Below, piece after piece: positions 32,003-43,280 of a DNA stretch of 64,000 nt; positions within the stretch are counted from its first letter, which is position 1; every line of letters starts with the position of its first letter. The stretch spans positions 29,374 to 93,373 of the forward strand of contig JAPTJF010000237.1 in NCBI GenBank assembly GCA_029339195.1, in the 5' to 3' direction. Made by a program: the position numbers and the translations under genes. The stretch is from Micractinium sp. NFX-FRZ. Its lineage: Eukaryota; Chlorophyta; Trebouxiophyceae; Chlorellales; Chlorellaceae. The notes below the pieces were generated by a model. It saw only the letters and a list, made by a program, of their open reading frames with translations, was not told where the DNA came from and searched no databases.

Positions 32003-32525
32003 AGGGGTCCAGCCATCAGTTGTAGCAGCAGCAGTAGGGGTAGTGGCCAGGCAGCCTGAGCATGCTCGAGCTGACTGAAAGTAGATGTTGTGACCCTCCC
32101 ATGTGATTGTAAGCTGTGGCCAGAATCATGCGCAACATGTGCATCGACCAAGAGCGGCCTGGACCAAGAGCGGCCTGATTCAAAGTTGGCGCACATGACA
32201 GCCAACACCTGTGTGAGCACTTTATGCCGCCTTCGACTTCATCCCTACTGAGCCAAGGGTAGCAAGGAAATTGGGTGGCGGTGAGCATGTGTGTGGCAGC
32301 CACCTGTCATACAGGAAGCTTTTGTTGAATATAGTTGCCTTGCCTGTATCAGCTAGCAGTCAAGCAGTAGCCTGGAATTGTGTGGGTTTCATGAAGTTTC
32401 GCAGCAGGCAGGGCGGTGGTGGCGCTGCCAGCCTGGCCGCCGCCGCCTCAGCACGCCTGCCCTTCTTGGACCTTAAGCCGCAAGGCGGCGTTGTTTGACT
32501 TCCGACCATTGCTCTGAACTCTTCC
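32003..32525. other. Intergenic gap between co-directional genes
   Basis: This holds the 3' UTR of the coiled-coil gene with TGTAA at 32108, a short tandem duplication GACCAAGAGCGGCCT near 32147-32177, and the 5' flank of the NAD(P)HX dehydratase gene. Confidence 0.5.
32108..32112 (+). terminator. TGTAA polyadenylation signal
   Basis: This TGTAA lies 106 bases after the stop of the coiled-coil gene. Confidence 0.55.
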
Positions 32526-35512
32526 ATGCACGCTCTCGGCCTCCGCTTGTGCCGGGTAGCCGCAAGCTCGCGGGTTGTGTCGGCGCGCTTGCGGGGTAGC
32601 GCGTACAGGCTCTCACTTCCAATTCTGGTAGGTTGTCGTCTGATCCAGGCCTGCTATGACGGTATGCTGCCTCGTCCAAAGGTTTGCGCCCTCGCCTGCG
32701 GCGCCCTTGGACGCTGAAAGCCTACGGCGCTCGCCATTGTGCTCGAAATGCAGGCTAGGACGTCGCAGTCCGTGCGGGACGCTGCACAGGGCGGCAGGGG
32801 ACTGGCAACGGGAGCGTTGGCAGCGGCAGCGGCAGCGGCGGCAGACACAATGGCGACACCCAGCACACAGGAGCTGCTGCAACACGTGGCACGCCTTGTG
32901 CCCGACCTGGCACGTAAGCATTTGTTGGTCCAAGGGATTGTGTCTCCGCTCTGTGCTGCCGCACAAATCTCCTCCCCCCATTGCGCCAGCCGGTCAGACC
33001 AACCCTTGGCTTGGTGCACCCCTGGCTGCTGCCTGCACCCTATCCACTGCCCTGCAGCCGAAAAGTACAAAGGGCAGGCGGGCAAGATTGCGGTAGTGGG
33101 CGGGTGCCGTGAGTACACAGGAGCGCCCTTCTTCGCCGCTATGGCGGCACTCAAGGTGTGGCGCTGTGTTCCGCAGCTGAGCTGGCGGGGCGAGGGGCAG
33201 GGATGAGCAGCATGAACACATGGGGGTCATCACTAAAGCTCATATTGCTGCTGCTGCTGCCGCTGCTGCCGCACCATTCACCTCCTCACTCTGCTCTTGC
33301 TCACCACAATGCCCATGCTGCTGCGCCCTCGCCTGCTGCGCCCGCTGTGCCCCTCGCCAGATTGGCGCTGACCTGTCGCACGTCTTCTGCACCGACGGCG
33401 CCGCCACTGTCATCAAGAGCTACAGCCCAGAACTGATCGTGCACCCCTACCTGCCAGACTCGTGGCAGCAGCAGGGGGAGCAGGCAGGGCGGCCGCAGGA
33501 CGAGGGGCAGCAGGAGCGGCAGCAGGCGGCGGCGCTGGCGGCCATTGAGCCCTGGCTAGACCGCTTTGATGCCGTCCTGGTGGGGCCCGGCCTGGGCAGG
33601 GACCCGCTCACACTCTCCACCGTGGCACAGGTGCGACCCTTCCCCTCATACACGTTGCGTGCCCCTGCGCACAGGCTGGCGGCTGGCAGTGGTGCCGCCG
33701 CGGCAGGGATCCTGCCGCTCCTGCATCCGTGCATGTATGTGCCTGGCGGCTGCCACAGCGGCCTTCTTCCTGTCACTCTTCGCGCTTGCTTGCAGGCATG
33801 CATGCATGTGTTTCAGCTTGCTGCTGTATTTTTGCAGCATATGTCTGCCATGCGCCTTCTGGGCTCGTTGCCACTTACCCCGTTCACCCCGGCGCCCCCT
33901 ACCAGTCGTCGCGGCTGCTACCCCGCTGCTGTGCCACCGTCTGGGCTAGCCGTTGCTAATTCCTGCCCCTGCCGCTGCCCCTTGGGGTCGCTGCCACTGC
34001 TGCACCGTTGCTGCTGCACCGCTGCTGCTTCAAATGCTGCCTCGGCACTGCTGCTGCTGTGCGTGTCGTGCATGCAGGTCATGCGTGCTGTGCGTGGGCG
34101 GGGCATACCCATGGTGATTGATGCTGACGGGCTGTGGCTGGTCAACCAAGACCCCTCCCTGGTCAAAGGTACTGTAGGCATGTGGCAGGGGGTTTGCCAT
34201 GCAAGAGGGGGCGGCCCTGAGAACGGCCAGACACCGGTGGGCCGGCTGCGTCGCCGCCCTGCTGCTGAGGGGTCATCCGCAGCACGCAGCGCTGCATTTG
34301 GCTTTTCATGTGCGCCCACCCGCAGACTGCTGCAGCGCTGTGCTGACCACAACTGTCGACAAAGTGGGCTGCCATGAACGCAACACTGAACTGCCATGGT
34401 CCCATCGATGCGCGCACCCGCAGGCTACCGCAACGCTGTGCTGACCCCCAATAAAGTGGAGTTCCAGCGGCTGGCTGACAAGCTGGGGGTGGAGGTGGGC
34501 AGCCCGCAGGCGCTGCAGAGCATCTGCCAGAGGTGCGGGGGGACGAGGGTGGTAGGAGGGGCGGGGGCAGGGCGTGACACAGCAGGCGGGAAGAAGGCAT
34601 TTTTTTGTGAAGAGGAAAGCGAGTGCAGCAGGCTGCCCCTATTCGCCTGCATGATCCTGCCTGTTTCGCTGCGCTGCTGCCTCTTTGCACCTTGGCCCCG
34701 TGCTGACGTCGCGCCGCCCTGCCACTTGCCGTGCAGGCTGGAGGGTTCTTTGGTTGTGCGCAAGGGCGCGGCAGATGCGGTGGGGGACGGGCGGCAGGCG
34801 GTGCTGTGCCAAGAGGAAGGGTCGCCGCGCCGCGCCGGTGGGCAGGCAAGTCTCCTGTGGCACTGCTTGCTTCTGCTCCCGTACAAACGAGCAGCTAGCG
34901 CCTGCTGTCCAGCTTTCTGCCTGCCTGCCCGCCGCCTGCACACACTGGCCATCCAGCAAATCCGCACTCTCTCTTCTCCTGCCTGCCCCCCGCCTACAGG
35001 GTGACGTGCTCTCCGGCACCATCACCACTTTTGCCGCCTGGGCACAGCGGGCGGGCGGCATCCCCAAGGAGCATCTGCATGACGCCAGCAGCGGCGCTGA
35101 TGGCAGCGGCGGCAGTGCAGGCGGCGGCATGCCGCTGCCGCCGCTAATGCTGGCGGCATATGCCGGCTGCGTCACGACACGGTAGGTGGCGCCCCAGGGT
35201 TGGTTGGAGTTCAAAGGGGCGGGATGCAGGTGTGCCCGTGCGCCGCTGCTTTGCCGTGCATGTAGAACAGGCACCCTCCCTCTCTCCCCAGCATCAAAAG
35301 ACCCTCAGGCCTGTGCGCTGCGCCGTGGATCCCCAAACTGAGTGCTGCCCCGCCCTGCCACCCACGCCGCCCCTCCGTTTGGCCATGCCACCCCTGCCTG
35401 CGGTGCATGCAGGCGGGCCTCGCGGCGCGCGTTTGCGCGGCACCGGCGGTCCATGGGCGCAACAGACCTGCTGGCTGAGCTGGGGGCGGTTGCGGATGAG
35501 CTGGCTGGATGA
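32526..35512 (+). CDS. NAXD: ATP-dependent (S)-NAD(P)H-hydrate dehydratase
   Basis: Nine exons (32526-32627, 32754-32913, 33058-33155, 33361-33630, 34078-34168, 34424-34532, 34737-34845, 35000-35181, 35413-35512) give 406 residues. The enzyme repairs hydrated NAD(P)H using ATP (metabolite-damage control, EC 4.2.1.93). Motifs in order are [52 protein letters not shown] and [11 protein letters not shown] (ribokinase-like ATP site), then the usual tail [12 protein letters not shown]. The join 34845/35000 requires a GC donor (CAG/GCAAGT). A GT alternative would delete the conserved GGQ. Exon 1 codes for a basic, Arg/Ser/Ala-rich helix [20 protein letters not shown], a likely mitochondrial or plastid presequence. 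It joins exon 2 in phase 0, but it is my proposal and less certain than the rest. No YjeF epimerase domain is fused. Confidence 0.92.
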
Positions 35513-35855
35513 AGTGGGAGCAGATGAGCTGGCTGGCAGCTGAATTAGATGCAGCAGGGGCAGGGGGCCGAGTGAGCCCTGCCGGATGGGGCCCACTTGA
35601 GCAGTGTATGGACAGCTTGCATTCAGAAAGGGCAGTCTGCTGGGCCGCCTGTTCGCACGCAAACACTTGATAGCCCACGTAACTCCTGGGCGGCTTGATG
35701 CTCTTGCAACAAATTCCGGCACAGGCATTACAGGGCGCCACTGGTTGGCTGAGCCGGACAGGGGAATGGTGATATTTGCATGCAGCCTGCAGAGCACTGC
35801 CAAGCAACAGGCAAACGTTAATGCATGGCCCAGCAGCCAGCAGGGCAAGCTTGCG
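35513..35855. other. Convergent intergenic gap
   Basis: This holds the 3' UTRs of the dehydratase gene (+) and the Tim17-like gene (-). A minus-strand TGTAA lies at 35728-35732. No plus-strand signal was seen. Confidence 0.5.
35728..35732 (-). terminator. TGTAA polyadenylation signal (minus strand)
   Basis: TTACA on the plus strand reads TGTAA on the minus strand, 124 bases after the stop of the Tim17-like gene. Confidence 0.5.
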
Positions 35856-38345
35856 TCAGAGCTGTGGCGGTGCATTCTCGTCAACCTCCGCTCTCCGGCG
35901 CCACAGCTGCCACCACCGCCTGTTGCCGCCGCCGCTGCTGCTGCCGTCACTGCTGCCGCTGTTGGTGCCATTGTGTGCGGCGCTGGGAGGCTGCTGGTGC
36001 GGCGAGCCCCATTCTGCTGCTGCCACCGCACCACCCTTTGCCGCCGCCTCTTGCTGGCCAGGCTGCTGCTGCTGCTGCTGCTGTTGCTGCTGTGCAGCAG
36101 TGGCGCCCACGCCGGCAGCCTCAGCGGCACCCTCGCCCTTCCTGACTGCTGACACGCCAGCGAAATATTCCAGCCGCTCTTGCTGCCGCTGCAGCGCCTG
36201 ATCCACCTTCAGCTGTGCACGGAGCCATGGCTCCCAGAGGTGCCCCTGCTGCTTCAGCTGCTCCAACACCTGCTCCTGCTGCTCCTCCTCCTGCTGCCGC
36301 AGATGGGCCAACACATGTGCCCGCACCTGCCACGTCAGCTGTGCCTGCTGTGCCTGCTGCTGTGCCTGCTGCGCCTGCTGCGCCTGCTGCGCCTGCTGCA
36401 CCTGCTGCGCCTGCTGCGCCTGCCGTGTCTGCTGGTTCTGACGCACTTCCACATGCACCTGCTGCTGCTGCTGCCCCTGCTGTGCTCCCTGCTGCTTCTC
36501 GTTGCCAGCGACGCCGGCAGAGGCGCGCCGCGACTCCAGCCCAGCCAGCAAAGCCCCTGCGGCATCCACGTGGCGTCTGGCATTGGCCCGGCGCCGCCGC
36601 TCCCACCGCTCAATCTCAGCTGTAGGTGCATGGGGAGAGCAGGAAGAGGCGGCAGCCGCGGACAGTGTGGGTGGAATGCGGCCGGCACGCTTGCCGTGAA
36701 GCGGAGCGCCGTGCGTGCATTCCAGTGCATCGCAGAGCACAGCAGGCCTCTGCCTGCAACCTCCTGATGCCTGCCACCAACCGGCGCCCTGCTGCCAACG
36801 CACATTCCAACAACAGTGTGCCGCAGCTGCCAACCTTCATTCTGCGCCGACTCAGATCGCTGCCACATGCAATGGCTCGGCAGCTGTGGAGGCTGCAAAA
36901 ATAAAACGAATCGACAAGAGCTCAAACGGCTGCAAACGCAATGGCTCAGCAGCTGTGAAGGCTGCATAGAAACAAAAGAAGAACCGCACCGGCAGCAGCA
37001 GCGAATGCCTGCTCCGCTTCCTCCCTCCACTTGGCCTCCTCTTTCCTCCGGTCCAGCAGCTGTAAGAAGCGTGCTGCGCTGTAGGTGGCGCCACCCACCA
37101 CTAGCAGTGTGGTCTCCTCGGCCTTCAGAAAGGAGCGCTTGGATGCCATGCGGTGCACTGCACATGTGTGGAGTGCAAGGGAAGGAGGGAGGGGAGGGTG
37201 GGGGGAGGAGGCAGGGGTGCATAGCGGATGGTGGTGGGGTGGAGGCGAGGTGGAGGGGAGGGTTGGGAGGCAGGGGCCCGTGCTGGCAGGTGGGGCGCAG
37301 CACGGCAAGGCGGCCAGAAGGGCCCGGGGTTGTGGGAAAGCTGGGCACCGTCGCTGCCTACCGCTTGCAGACCAAGCGTGCACCATAGCTGCCCTGCCCC
37401 ACACCCTGCTGCCTGCGCCCCCACCCACCCACCCACCCGCACAAAAACCCTGCCTTCCAATCTGATCGTCTTCCTGTCCGCCCCGCACCCCGCCCGCCTT
37501 CCTCGCCACCGCGGCCGCCCGCCCCACACCGTCCGCCTGTGCACTCACCGGCATAGGCCGTGCCGGCCAGCGCCGACGCCCCCACGCTGTTCAGCCCATG
37601 GCTGCCCCAAGTGGCGCACGCCAGCCCTTCTGCTAGCACGTATACCCCCATCACTGCCGCTGCTCGAGCTGCGCCCACCAGCGCGCCATCGCTGACCCTC
37701 ATCAGGCGCGCCACCCCGCCGTGCACAGACACGCGGGGCTCGAGGGAGCGCTGCAGCATGTCCCGCTTGCCCCAGTTGTCTGTTGGTGTGGGTGGGAGAA
37801 AGGGAGGAAGGATGGGGGCAGGCACAGTTGGGGCGAGGCAGGGCGGCCAGCAGCAAGCAAGGCGGAGCCTGTGCATATCTGCGACCTAAACACTGCGCAT
37901 GGGTGGCAATGCATGTTGGCAGGAAGCAGGGACAACTGGGCAGGCTTGGTACGCCCTGCTGCACCCGCACGCCCCGCCTGCCTCACCCTGCTCGGCAATC
38001 TCCAGTAGCCTGGCCAAGGCGCCGGTCACCCCGCCAAGCGCTGCAGCAAAACCCAGCTGGTCCGGCCACTCATCCGCCTCTGGTGGCAGCCGAGGCACGC
38101 CAGCCTGCACAGAGGCCGCAGTGGTTTCAGCAAGCAGCGATGGAGGCGGGGAAGGCAGCGGCGGCGGCAGCGGCGGCAGGCACTGGAAACCCAAACGGCG
38201 CCCCCTGATCGGTGCGCTTGCGCGATGTGCTTGTACACCGTATTCCCACCTCCTGCGGCCGGCCCAGCCAGTGGTTCACGAGGCGGGAGAAGGCTGGCCA
38301 AGCGGTCCGCCCGAGGGCCCCTCCTTCTACGCTGGGCGGTCCCAT
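35856..38345 (-). CDS. Tim17/22/23-like membrane protein with Gln-rich coiled-coil tail
   Basis: Exons 38250-38345, 37987-38104, 37549-37779, 36990-37157 and 35856-36619 give 458 residues from MGPPSVEGGALG. An upstream exon 38518-38568 (MKVLNLLFKPWAWANAE) can be joined in phase through an acceptor near 38394, giving 491 residues, so the start is open. Residues of about 45-160 contain Gly/Ala-rich helices (LGFAAALGGVTGALARLLEI, GALVGAARAAAVMGVYVLAE, NSVGASALAGTAYA). Their spacing and the NxxGAxxAG-like end resemble Tim17/Tim22/Tim23 and the related complex I subunit B14.7. The rest is a charged helix followed by a Gln-rich coiled coil with many AQQ repeats, poly-Gln, and a basic Trp-rich patch RRWWQLWRRR. 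The family call is tentative. A mitochondrial or plastid inner-membrane location is inferred from it. Confidence 0.45.
36340..36430. repeat. Imperfect nonanucleotide repeat coding for AQQ
   Basis: About ten copies of a CTGCTGCGC-like unit in the last exon of the Tim17-like gene code (minus strand) for an Ala-Gln-Gln repeat in the coiled coil. A pure CAG/CTG run coding for poly-Gln lies nearby at 36062-36090. Confidence 0.8.
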
Positions 38346-38628
38346 GAGTTGAAGTGGTACATGAGATTGTTTTGAGGTGTTGATCGGATGCAACTGCGCG
38401 ACACCGCTTCAACTCACGAGCTGGCGCCACGCTGGCCAGCGAAGCACCTGTCTTGCACCGCACTGCACCCGACAGGAATCGAAAGTCCCACCGCCACAGA
38501 GCACAATTGAGTCTCACCTCAGCATTGGCCCAGGCCCAGGGTTTGAACAGTAAATTCAGGACCTTCATGGTTGTGGGTTGGTGCAACCGTGTTGCTTGGA
38601 TGGATTGCTGGATCCATTCGGGTGTGTG

Positions 38629-38970
38629 ATGGGATGGAGAGCAGCGCTGTTGCCACTGGGCCAGTGGGCGCCGCCGCCCCCGCCGCAACAAGTGGTACTG
38701 GCCGCTCTGCCGTATGCAGCCGGCCCAGCGCTCGTCCTAGCCCAGCCTAGGAAGGTGTGGGCTGTTTTCAGCCTTGTCAGCGGCTGCGCGCTCTGCTGCA
38801 GATGGTACTGGCAGCTCACTATTGCAGCGCCTGTGGCTGCCCAGGCGCAGGCGCCAGCGCAGCGCCAGAGTGGCAGGACGAATCCGCGCGCGTGCGTCCA
38901 GACCTTAGCCCAGCTTGCTTCCACGCGCTCAATGTGCAGGCCACAGTCCGCCGGGCTGCAAAACTGCTGA
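38629..38970 (+). CDS. Doubtful small protein, 113 residues
   Basis: A single open frame starts MGWRAALLPLGQ. It contains a hydrophobic segment VWAVFSLVSGCALCCRWYW and a basic, Ser/Gln-rich end. In its favour is a TGTAA signal 89 bases after the stop, and its position 60 bases from a divergent gene start (38568). Against it are the absence of a recognisable domain and comparable open frames on the other strand. It may be 5' flank or UTR. Confidence 0.2.
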   Translation: MGWRAALLPLGQWAPPPPPQQVVLAALPYAAGPALVLAQPRKVWAVFSLVSGCALCCRWYWQLTIAAPVAAQAQAPAQRQSGRTNPRACVQTLAQLASTRSMCRPQSAGLQNC

Positions 38971-39385
38971 AGAGGCATGCACTTTGGCCTCTCTTACCTG
39001 AATGGAACTGGGCACTGGGGTGAGGTCCACTTGAAGGGGTGTGCTGCAATGCAACAGTTGTAAGGTGCGGCGGGCGCGGCAGCGACAGGCAGCGTGGCGG
39101 GCAGCGGTGCACATTATAAGCACATAATCTGAGCACAGAAGCACAGCACCAGACGTAGGTGCCCACCTTCCTGCCTGTCCGCCAGTCTTGCTGAAGGCGC
39201 TTTGCAGCACCAGTGCTTCCCTCAGCCGTGCGTCGCGCACAGCCTGCCCCTCCTCCTCCTCACGCCCTGCACCTGCACCTGCGCCTGCCCCTGCTCTTGA
39301 CCTCTCCACCTGCTCTCCCTACCCCTCCACCTCCCTGCGCCGGCGCCCGGGAAGTGCAGTGGGCACCTGGTCCCTCCCCCTGGCA

Positions 39386-39631
39386 ATGATGCTGGAGGAC
39401 AGCCGAGAGGAGGAACATGGCTGCACAGTGCTCCTTGCCGTCCTTATCTTTGCATTCGGCCTGCTGCTGAGCACGCTCATCCACCCTTTGCCCGCCCCCA
39501 AGGGCAGACCTGCACAATTCCCCACCTGGCTGTGCCGCCTTGTCACGCCGTGCCAATCCCGCATTACCACGCCCCACCCCCTCCTCCCTCTGCTTGTACT
39601 ATTGTGGTGGTGCTTACAAACATACATGTGA
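39386..39631 (+). CDS. Doubtful small membrane protein, 81 residues
   Basis: The frame from MMLEDSREEEHG contains a convincing hydrophobic helix CTVLLAVLIFAFGLLLSTLI and a second near the C terminus (LLPLLVLLWWCLQTYM). There is no homology I recognise and no TGTAA signal shortly after the stop. Confidence 0.2.
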   Translation: MMLEDSREEEHGCTVLLAVLIFAFGLLLSTLIHPLPAPKGRPAQFPTWLCRLVTPCQSRITTPHPLLPLLVLLWWCLQTYM

Positions 39632-40529
39632 GGTGCGGCTGCAGGCATGCCTTCTCGATTTCACAGGCGAGCAAACCGCAGGCTCGGCGTGGCGACTGGT
39701 GACGACTCGGCGCAACCACAAGTGGAAGATGAGCGACTGAGAGGGGGGCGAAGGGCTGTTAAAAAATGTGCAGAGGGTCCGATCTCTGGAATGCGGGATC
39801 TCCAGGGGCTATAATGCCACTGCCAGTGGCGTTTGGTGGTACAGGACAGGGTGGGTGTAGGGGAGGGGGCCTGGCAGGGAGGAAAAAAGGCTGCTGCGAT
39901 CGAATATCGGCGGGGGGTGGATCCGGACGGACAGTACACAACAACGACAACACGCGAAGAGAAGGCTGTTTCTGCGAAGGGCCCGGTAAGGAGCAAAAAT
40001 AGGGCGCTGGCCAGGGCGGGGGGGGCGGGGCACAAAACAAAATTTGGAGGCGGCGGCGTCTCGGCGCACCGCACAGTGCGGGCGCCGAGGGGCAGGGGGC
40101 CGCACGGCCACAGAGGCACAGCAGGGGCAGGCGAGATGCGGGGGACAAAACCAAGGGTAGTAGGGAGGGCACGGCAGGTGCTCACACACACACTGGGGAG
40201 AGGGGATGGGTTCGTTTTGTTTATTCAAGAACAGGGGAATGGGGAAGGACCGGGCGTTGGAGGGCGGGGGGGGGGAAGTGGGGTGGGCCTATGAAGTGGC
40301 AGGCAAGATACGGGCATGATTCAAGACTGGCTTGCCTCTCAAAGGGCATCCAGCCAGCCAGAGAGGGTGTTGAGGTGGCAGGAGACTGACCAAGGGAAAA
40401 GGCAGGGCAAGGGAAGGCAAGAGGTGCAGCTGAAAGCTAGGAGCAGGTCTAGGCTATGGTCGGCTAGCCGCCGTTGCATTAGGAAGAAGGGTGTGCGGCA
40501 GGCGGGTGGCCAGGTCAGCAGCTGCCAGC

Positions 40530-42716
40530 TCAGCAGCTGCTCTGCACCTCGTGCTTGATTGCTGCCCGCCGCTTGAGTCCCGCCAGCTGGGTGGTCAGCC
40601 TGCCCTCCACTTCATCCCGGTTGGCAAACTTGCGGGCGTGGCGAGCCTGGCTGGCGGTGTGGTGGGCGCCGGCAGCCGTCGAGTACTGCTCCCCCGCCTG
40701 CTGCCCCTCAAGCTGCTCCTGCTCCTGCTGCAGCGGCTGCTGCACGGCGCTGGCGTGCTGCCGATCGACCTGCTGCTCCGCCGCGGCAGCGCTAGCCGCT
40801 TCGGCGTGCTGGCTTGCGGCCGCGTGCACCGCCGCTGCTACGTGCTGCCGTTCCTCCATGCGCCGCCTGCTGGCCTCAAACCGGTGGTGAAGCTGGGCGT
40901 CGGCAGCCACGGCATTCCCCTGGGTTCCGCTGCCGCGCTCATGCCCCCGCGCACCGTGCCGCCCGCCCAGCAGCGCCGCCAGCTGCTCAAACGTCGGCCC
41001 GCTACGCAGGTGGGCACCCAGCCGCTGGGAGTGCGCCTGGGCCGCGCCCTCTGCCCCCCGCCGGGCGTCGTGCACCAAGTCGGCTGCCCGGGACATGAGC
41101 TGCTGCAGCCGCTGCGCATGGGTGCGAGCATGGCTGGCTGGCGAGGCGCGGTGGTGGGGTGGCGTGTGGCTGGCATCGTCGCTGTCGACGGCATGCTCAG
41201 CAGCCATGCTGTGCATGCTGTGGTGCAGCGGTTCCTGGCTGGTGACACTGTGCTGCGGCGGCTGCTCGGGCTCAGGGGCTGCTGCAGCGGCAGATGCGGC
41301 AGGCATGGGGTTCTCGGGCGGTGAAGCCTGGCTGCCGGCGCTCACGGCTGCTGCGGGTGCGGCAGCGCCTTTGCTGCCCAGCGCCTGTGCCCCTGCCGCT
41401 GCTGCTGCTGCTGCCTTGTCTGAGTTGCGTGCGTTCTTGGTCATACTGCGCCACACACGCTCGCGCTGCTGCTTCTCAGGGTCTGCTGCCGCTGCCGGCG
41501 ACGGACTGGCAGCACTTGCAGCAGCAGTTGCCGCGCTGGCGGCAGCATCGGCGCCCTGCGCCCGCCGCCGCCGCGAGCCGCCGCCCCGCTTGGCTGCAGC
41601 CTTCTGCTTCAGGCCCGCCATCTGAGCCTGCCACTGCTCCCGTGCAGCAGGCTGCGGCGGAGGCTCTGCGCCGCCTGCCGCGCCCGCAAAGGACGAGCCG
41701 CCACCGCTGGCCTTGGCGCGCCGCCGCATGCCAAACGACCAGTACCAGTCGTGGAAGCTCCAGCCGCTCTGGTTGGCGGGGCGTGAGTCGATGTCCTTGC
41801 CGGCCCGCTTCCCCATCACCAGCTCATACGCCTCCTGCACTCACACAGTGGGGAGGGATTGCGGGGGTTGAAGGCAGCAGCATGAGCAGGGGGGTGCGGC
41901 GCAGCGCGCTGCGTCCGGGGTGAAGACGTGCCAGGCGGATGGTTGCCTGTGCCAGCACCCAGCAGGGCTGTGCTTCGCAGCCCTGCCTGCTGTGAACGTG
42001 AACAGAGCCCCCAAACTGGCTTCTAGGGGGAATACTTGCAGTGTACGGCAAGGGCGCACCTGGATACTGATGAAGCGGGCATGCGCCTTGGGGTCGTTGG
42101 ACCTCACATCTGGGTGGTGCTGCAGCGGGAGGGTGGGAGCGTAGGCGGCAGCAGTGGGAAGGGGGAACAACAGCTTGAGGGCTGGAAGTGCTCCCTAAAG
42201 CTGTCAGCGTAGGTGCTTGCCAAGCATGTGAACGTGAGTACGTCAGCAGCGGGGCACGCTCGGCACCTGCCTGGCAGCTGCGTGCCGGCAGCGCACCTGC
42301 TTCACCAGCTGTCTGTGTGCCTTCTTGATCTCCGTCTCGCTGGCAGAGCGTGGCACGCCCAAAGTGGCCCAGGGGTCCTGCAGCCCAGCGCGGACCTGCG
42401 GGGTGGCACAACATACGGCGGCGGGTGCGTTGAGCTGAGAGTGCAGGCGGAGGGGCGGGGCCAGAGGGGCGGGGCCTTCCTCCTCCCAGAGCCGAGGCGT
42501 CTGAAAACGGCATGCCATGCCATGATCGCCAGGACTGACTCGAACGGCAAGGCTCACGCAGACAGCGGAGGGTTGGTGTGTCGCCATTGCCAGCTTCAGG
42601 CGCACCTGGAGGAGGTGGCCCCGGGGTGTCGTTGCTGTCGCCCGACGGCACCTGGCCTGCTGCAGCGGCGCGGCCTGCAGCCGGAAGGGCTGCTGGCACG
42701 CAGGGCTAGGCCGCAT
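40530..42716 (-). CDS. J-domain (DnaJ-like) protein with long disordered C terminus
   Basis: Four exons (42606-42716, 42297-42395, 42060-42119, 40530-41834) splice with three phase-0 introns to 524 residues from MRPSPACQQPFR. The frame stays open upstream of 42716, so a longer N terminus is possible. The first exon is Arg/Gln/Ala-rich without acidic residues, like a plastid or mitochondrial transit peptide. The J domain follows: DPWATLGVPRSASETEIKKA, HRQLVKQHHPDVRSNDPKAH (with the HPD that stimulates Hsp70) and ISIQEAYELVMG. It is followed by an aromatic motif GWSFHDWYWSFGMRRR that may bind a partner. The remaining 370 residues are Ala/Gln/Glu-rich, predicted disordered or helical, without a zinc finger or CTD. 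This is a type III J protein, probably organellar; the client is unknown. Confidence 0.82.
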
Positions 42717-43280
42717 CGCCGAAAGTCTCGGTTGCTGACGACAGCGGCTGCGAGCGTGCTGACTGAATCTCAGAAAGTCGTGAGCAGCGACAGAGGGGGC
42801 GTCAGGCTGCAACAAGCGTCGCCAGTGTCTCTCGGCTAAAAGCCCTCCCACAGACGAGCCCCTTGCAAGGTCGGGATGAAGTTTGCTTGATAACAGGGGC
42901 AGACAAACAAGCTATGCCCTGTTCAAGGGCCTGCCAGGAGAGTTGGTGCCGGGTCTGCCAGCGAGGCAAGGCGTCAGCACGCTTCAACCGGGAGCCCTCG
43001 TGACCCAACAGCAACCACGCATGCGTAAATTGTTCAGGTGCACGCCTCTGAGGCTGCACGCTCACCCTCCTGCCCACTCCTTGTCGCCCACCACCTGCTG
43101 CTGCGCTCCGAGCCCCAAGGTGCTCTGTACTTGCTCGGAAGGTAATTGCCAACGTTATCAAGCCTCCCAGTGCAGCCACGGACAGCCGGGCTGTGACCAA
43201 CCACCGGCTGGCGGCAGGCGGCGCCCCACGCCGCCACTCTCCACTGCCCCAGTGCCGTGCCGCAGTGCACACGTACAGCC
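42717..43280. other. Divergent promoter between two J-protein genes
   Basis: This 564-base gap separates the plastid-type J protein (-) and the DNAJC8-type gene (+). No motif could be assigned. Confidence 0.45.

Larger units (their letters stand above)
38569..40529. other. Gene-poor stretch with two doubtful small frames
   Basis: This 1.96 kb lies between the Tim17-like gene and the J-domain gene. It holds two weak plus-strand frames (38629-38970 and 39386-39631) and a plus-strand TGTAA at 39059. From about 39840 it becomes strongly purine/G-rich with a short G run near 40267-40276. No recognisable domain was found. Confidence 0.4.

Noticed and set aside
36346..36427. Regularly spaced repeat that might suggest a CRISPR-like array
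   Set aside because: Units are 9 bases with no spacers. It is a coding microsatellite in a eukaryotic genome.
36180..36767. Leu-rich plus-strand frame over the AQQ repeat
   Set aside because: CTG repeats give poly-Leu on one strand and poly-Gln on the other. The Gln frame belongs to the five-exon Tim17-like gene.
42213..42839. 208-codon plus-strand frame across the J-domain gene
   Set aside because: It is antisense to the exon carrying the J-domain helices and has no features of its own.
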